DNA of 64,000 nt. It comes from Niallia alba (GTDB lineage: Bacteria; Bacillota; Bacilli; Bacillales; Cytobacillaceae). The stretch is taken from NCBI RefSeq assembly GCF_012933555.1, contig NZ_JABBPK010000001.1, positions 4,504,001 through 4,568,000 on the forward strand, in the 5' to 3' direction. Below the pieces are notes generated by a model. The model searched no databases. It was given only the letters and a program-made list of their open reading frames with translations, and was not told where the DNA came from. Made by a program: the position numbers and the translations under genes. Shown here one piece after another: positions 61,687 through 64,000 of this stretch. Position 1 is the stretch's first letter. The number at the start of each line of letters is the position of its first letter.

Positions 61687-61894
61687 AGAATTTGGTCCTC
61701 TTTTAATTTTGTACGGAATCGACAACAAAAAAAAGCACACCATGCAGTTACATCAGCTTGCCCCCTCCAATTCCCTTCAAGCATCAAAAGGGGCATAAAA
61801 ACGGCTGTATGTATTTACTAGCAAATATTGACTATTAGTTTCTTCCTCAACATGTATTTCTTAGATGGACTATTTATGATTTTTGTCTTTTTGT

Positions 61895-61906
61895 GGTGCT
61901 GACACT
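61895..61906. repeat. REP (family B) next to the RAYT gene
   Basis: GGTGCTGACACT preceded by TTTTGTCTTTTTGT, 34 bases past the transposase stop. Confidence 0.65.
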
Positions 61907-61939
61907 TAATATGGTGGTGGTATTCACAACGAATCTAGA

Positions 61940-62485
61940 TTATTGAAAGGTTACGCTACAACAATACTTTTCCCGTTTCTGTGTCGGTGTCCCTTCATAA
62001 TAATCTAGTAAAAAATTCACATTCATAAAACAAGGTACTGTCGAATCCTTCTTATAATATTGATAGCTACTCCAAGGATAGTATTCTGCCAGCTTAACCA
62101 TCCTCGCCTCTACTGGGTTAAGGTGTATATAACGGCTAACTTCTAACATACCTTCTTTGTTCTCAATAACTTTGTCATAAAAACGTTTTTCAAAGACATG
62201 GCCTGTTAAACGGTATTTGGTGTTATAGTAATTGGCATAACGTTTATTGATTAGTGCCATTAGCTTTGAGATGGGTACTTCACTAGAACGCAATTGGAAA
62301 TGGAAATGATTATTCATGAGGCAATAAGAGGCGATTTCAAAGGGGTACTTTTCGTAGAGTTGCGTTAGGATATGAAGAAAAGCTTGAAAATCACTGGCAT
62401 TCCGAAACAAGGGATCACGTCGATTCCCCCGGGAAACAATATGATAAAATCGCTCTGGTATATATACTCTTTTCTTATAGGGCAT
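61940..62485 (-). CDS. REP-associated tyrosine transposase (RAYT, Y1/HUH family)
   Basis: 181 residues, Y1_Tnp fold. It opens FYHIVSRGNRRDPLF; the HUH motif is in CLMNNHFHFQLR, the candidate nucleophile tyrosine in KRYANYYNTKY, then VFEKRFYDKVI and SRYIHLNPVEARMV. RAYTs nick single-stranded REP hairpins and are held responsible for REP spread. The start overlaps the comM stop (TAATG), so it is probably translated with ComM. Several REP-like palindromes lie near it. Confidence 0.92.
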   Translation of the reverse strand: MPYKKRVYIPERFYHIVSRGNRRDPLFRNASDFQAFLHILTQLYEKYPFEIASYCLMNNHFHFQLRSSEVPISKLMALINKRYANYYNTKYRLTGHVFEKRFYDKVIENKEGMLEVSRYIHLNPVEARMVKLAEYYPWSSYQYYKKDSTVPCFMNVNFLLDYYEGTPTQKREKYCCSVTFQ

Positions 62486-64000
62486 TATTTCTCCCTCGCA
62501 ATCGTCATTTGTTTATTCTGCTCCCAGCGTCTTAAGGTCATCGCTTCCCAAATGGCTTGATCAGCTATTCTTTCTTCCCCTGCTAAATCAGAAATGGTCC
62601 TTGCGAGTCTAATAATTTTAATCTGAACACGATTGCTCCAGTTTTGCTTAGAAGATATTTGAGTGAGCGTCTTTTTCTGTTCTGTTGTCAAGGCACTCGT
62701 TTCCACCAAAATTTCAAACGGAACCTTCGCATTGGATACCTCTTGTTGATACCGTTCATACTGGCGCACACGCGCTTTTTCCACTCTTTTACGAATATCG
62801 TTAGAGGATTCTTGCGTCGTGGAGGGCCGGTTAACATTTACTGACTGTAAGGATAAAAGGATGTCCATTCGGTCATAGATAGGACCTGACAACCGATTTC
62901 GGTAGGCTTGAATTTGCTTTTGGGAACAGGTGCAATAATGCTGAAGAGAACCGAGGTATCCACATGGACAAGGGTTCATAGCACCTATTAAGATAAAAGA
63001 AGCTGGATACGTCACAGTAGAATGCGCTCGACTAATGGTTACTTCACCTGTTTCGAGTGGTTGACGGAGCATATCAAGCGTTTTTTTGGAGAATTCTGCA
63101 ATCTCATCGAGAAAAAGAATCCCATGATGAGCCATCGAAATTTCACCTGGTCGCGGGTTCGACCCACCACCAATAATGGCGACAGCAGAAGCAGAATGGT
63201 GTGGATGCCTGAAAGGAACAAATTGATTATGGATACGCTTTTCACGAGCAAGCTGATACAAACTCATCACTTCGAGTTGTGCTTGATTTGTTAATGAAGG
63301 TAGGATGGAGGGAAAGGATTCAGCTAACAAGCTCTTTCCACAACCAGGAGGACCATTCATTAGCAAATTATGCTCACCAGCTGCAGCAATTTCTAATGCT
63401 CTTTTTGCTTTCTCATGTCCAATCACATGACAGAAATCCTTTTGATGAGTGTCAACATCTGGAGTTAGATGATTCTCTGAAGAAAAAGAAGGTTGAGACA
63501 GCATGCTTTCTTGCCCTTCCAAATGCTGAACGACTTCCTCGATATGAGACACAACTATACATTCAATATCCTGTAGCATATGAAGTGGCAGCACCGAATC
63601 ATAAGGTAAATACACTCGTTTGATCCCAAGTTGCCTTGCCGCAATAACAGCAGGTAGTATCCCTTCCCCACTCGCAACCGAACCATCAAGGGATAACGCC
63701 CCAATGAACGCCGTATCTGTGGGAATTTCACGCTTCACCTCCCCCAGTTCCTTCAAAGCAGCAATTGCGATAGCCAGATCAAATAGCGAACCATTTTTCT
63801 TTTGATCAGGCGGAGATAGATTCACAACTACCTTCTTATCCGTCACATCCAAATCAAAATGAGCAATCGACGCCAACACCCTCTCTCGAGACTCCTTAAC
63901 AGAAGCATCAGGCAACCCAACAATCACCATAGACTCCGTGTCCTGCGATATCCGCACCTCCACCTGCACACGGTAGCCCTCCAAACCTTTCAAACCAATA
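62485..64000 (-). CDS. comM: ComM/YifB family Mg-chelatase-like AAA+ ATPase, 5' end outside window
   Basis: The frame is open to the window edge (IGLKGLEGYRVQVEV); only the first few residues are missing. N-terminal ChlI-like domain (FDLAIAIAALKELGE), Walker A GPPGCGKSLLAESFPSILP, Walker B GILFLDEIAEF, a cysteine-rich insertion NPCPCGYLGSLQHYC, and the C-terminal Mg_chelatase_C helices. ComM is a hexameric helicase for branch migration in natural transformation in some bacteria. It overlaps the RAYT gene downstream. Confidence 0.95.
   Translation of the reverse strand, partial: IGLKGLEGYRVQVEVRISQDTESMVIVGLPDASVKESRERVLASIAHFDLDVTDKKVVVNLSPPDQKKNGSLFDLAIAIAALKELGEVKREIPTDTAFIGALSLDGSVASGEGILPAVIAARQLGIKRVYLPYDSVLPLHMLQDIECIVVSHIEEVVQHLEGQESMLSQPSFSSENHLTPDVDTHQKDFCHVIGHEKAKRALEIAAAGEHNLLMNGPPGCGKSLLAESFPSILPSLTNQAQLEVMSLYQLAREKRIHNQFVPFRHPHHSASAVAIIGGGSNPRPGEISMAHHGILFLDEIAEFSKKTLDMLRQPLETGEVTISRAHSTVTYPASFILIGAMNPCPCGYLGSLQHYCTCSQKQIQAYRNRLSGPIYDRMDILLSLQSVNVNRPSTTQESSNDIRKRVEKARVRQYERYQQEVSNAKVPFEILVETSALTTEQKKTLTQISSKQNWSNRVQIKIIRLARTISDLAGEERIADQAIWEAMTLRRWEQNKQMTIAREK

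Overview
The window is AT-rich chromosomal DNA from an endospore-forming Bacillaceae bacterium. This rests on the gene content: a ComK homologue, GerAB/Ger(x)C germination proteins, the aerotaxis globin HemAT, YesL/YesM/YesN with YtcQ/LplB/YtcP, TrmL, ComM, and strong AAGGAGG-type ribosome binding sites. The genus cannot be fixed from sequence alone. No rRNA, tRNA, CRISPR array or intact prophage was seen.

Layout. 1-7.6 kb: a partial DUF3231 gene, a secreted or anchored protein, a DhaS-type aldehyde dehydrogenase behind a cre site, and an LplABC-type carbohydrate ABC importer with YesL. 7.8-11 kb: the divergent YesN/YesM two-component pair likely to control it. 11-19 kb: a mannose-class PTS operon with a 6-phosphogluconate dehydrogenase, two D-2-hydroxyacid dehydrogenases, a HAD phosphatase and a KDPG aldolase, divergent from an XRE regulator. 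This fits uptake of a sugar acid such as gluconate or a ketogluconate. 19-26.8 kb: an epimerase remnant, a shortened ComK, HemAT, a methyltransferase, a small sigma factor, TrmL, a candidate type I toxin-antitoxin locus, a DHFR-like protein and a WYL regulator. 26.9-31.4 kb: a decaying germination locus hit by an IS4 element, then a DUF3800 gene with a divergent two-hairpin RNA. 31.5-38.7 kb: an operon with dihydroorotase-like, PyrD/PyrK-like and carbamoyl-amidase genes, an IclR regulator and an MFS carrier, best read as orotate catabolism; a 13-copy 41-bp tandem repeat lies inside it. 39-49.5 kb: small accessory genes, a MerR/MFS pair, a GntR-UxuA-GntP hexuronate/gluconate cluster split by a 386-bp palindromic element, and CysK. 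49.7-57.6 kb: a truncated Fic gene, a second copy of the candidate type I TA locus, a PTS IICB translationally coupled to an EEP-family hydrolase, a GatC remnant, and a guanine-class riboswitch driving a nucleobase permease and a phosphoribosyltransferase. 57.6-64 kb: nested IS3 elements, a glycosyltransferase, MntA with a broken HepT, a REP-associated tyrosine transposase (RAYT) overlapping the end of ComM, and ComM running off the window.

Two themes stand out. First, at least three families of short dispersed palindromes are scattered through the window: terminator-like GGGACGGTTC units next to stop codons, GGTGCCTGACACC REPs, and GGTCACAGTGAC units. They sit at the broken ends of many gene remnants (GatC, HepT, an epimerase, a sigma-factor scrap, a ComM shard), and a RAYT that could mobilise some of them is present. 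Second, there are three compact RNA-centred loci: two paralogous small-toxin/antisense pairs with the same layout, and a DUF3800 gene with a promoter-driven tandem hairpin RNA. These are the best candidates for an under-described system here.
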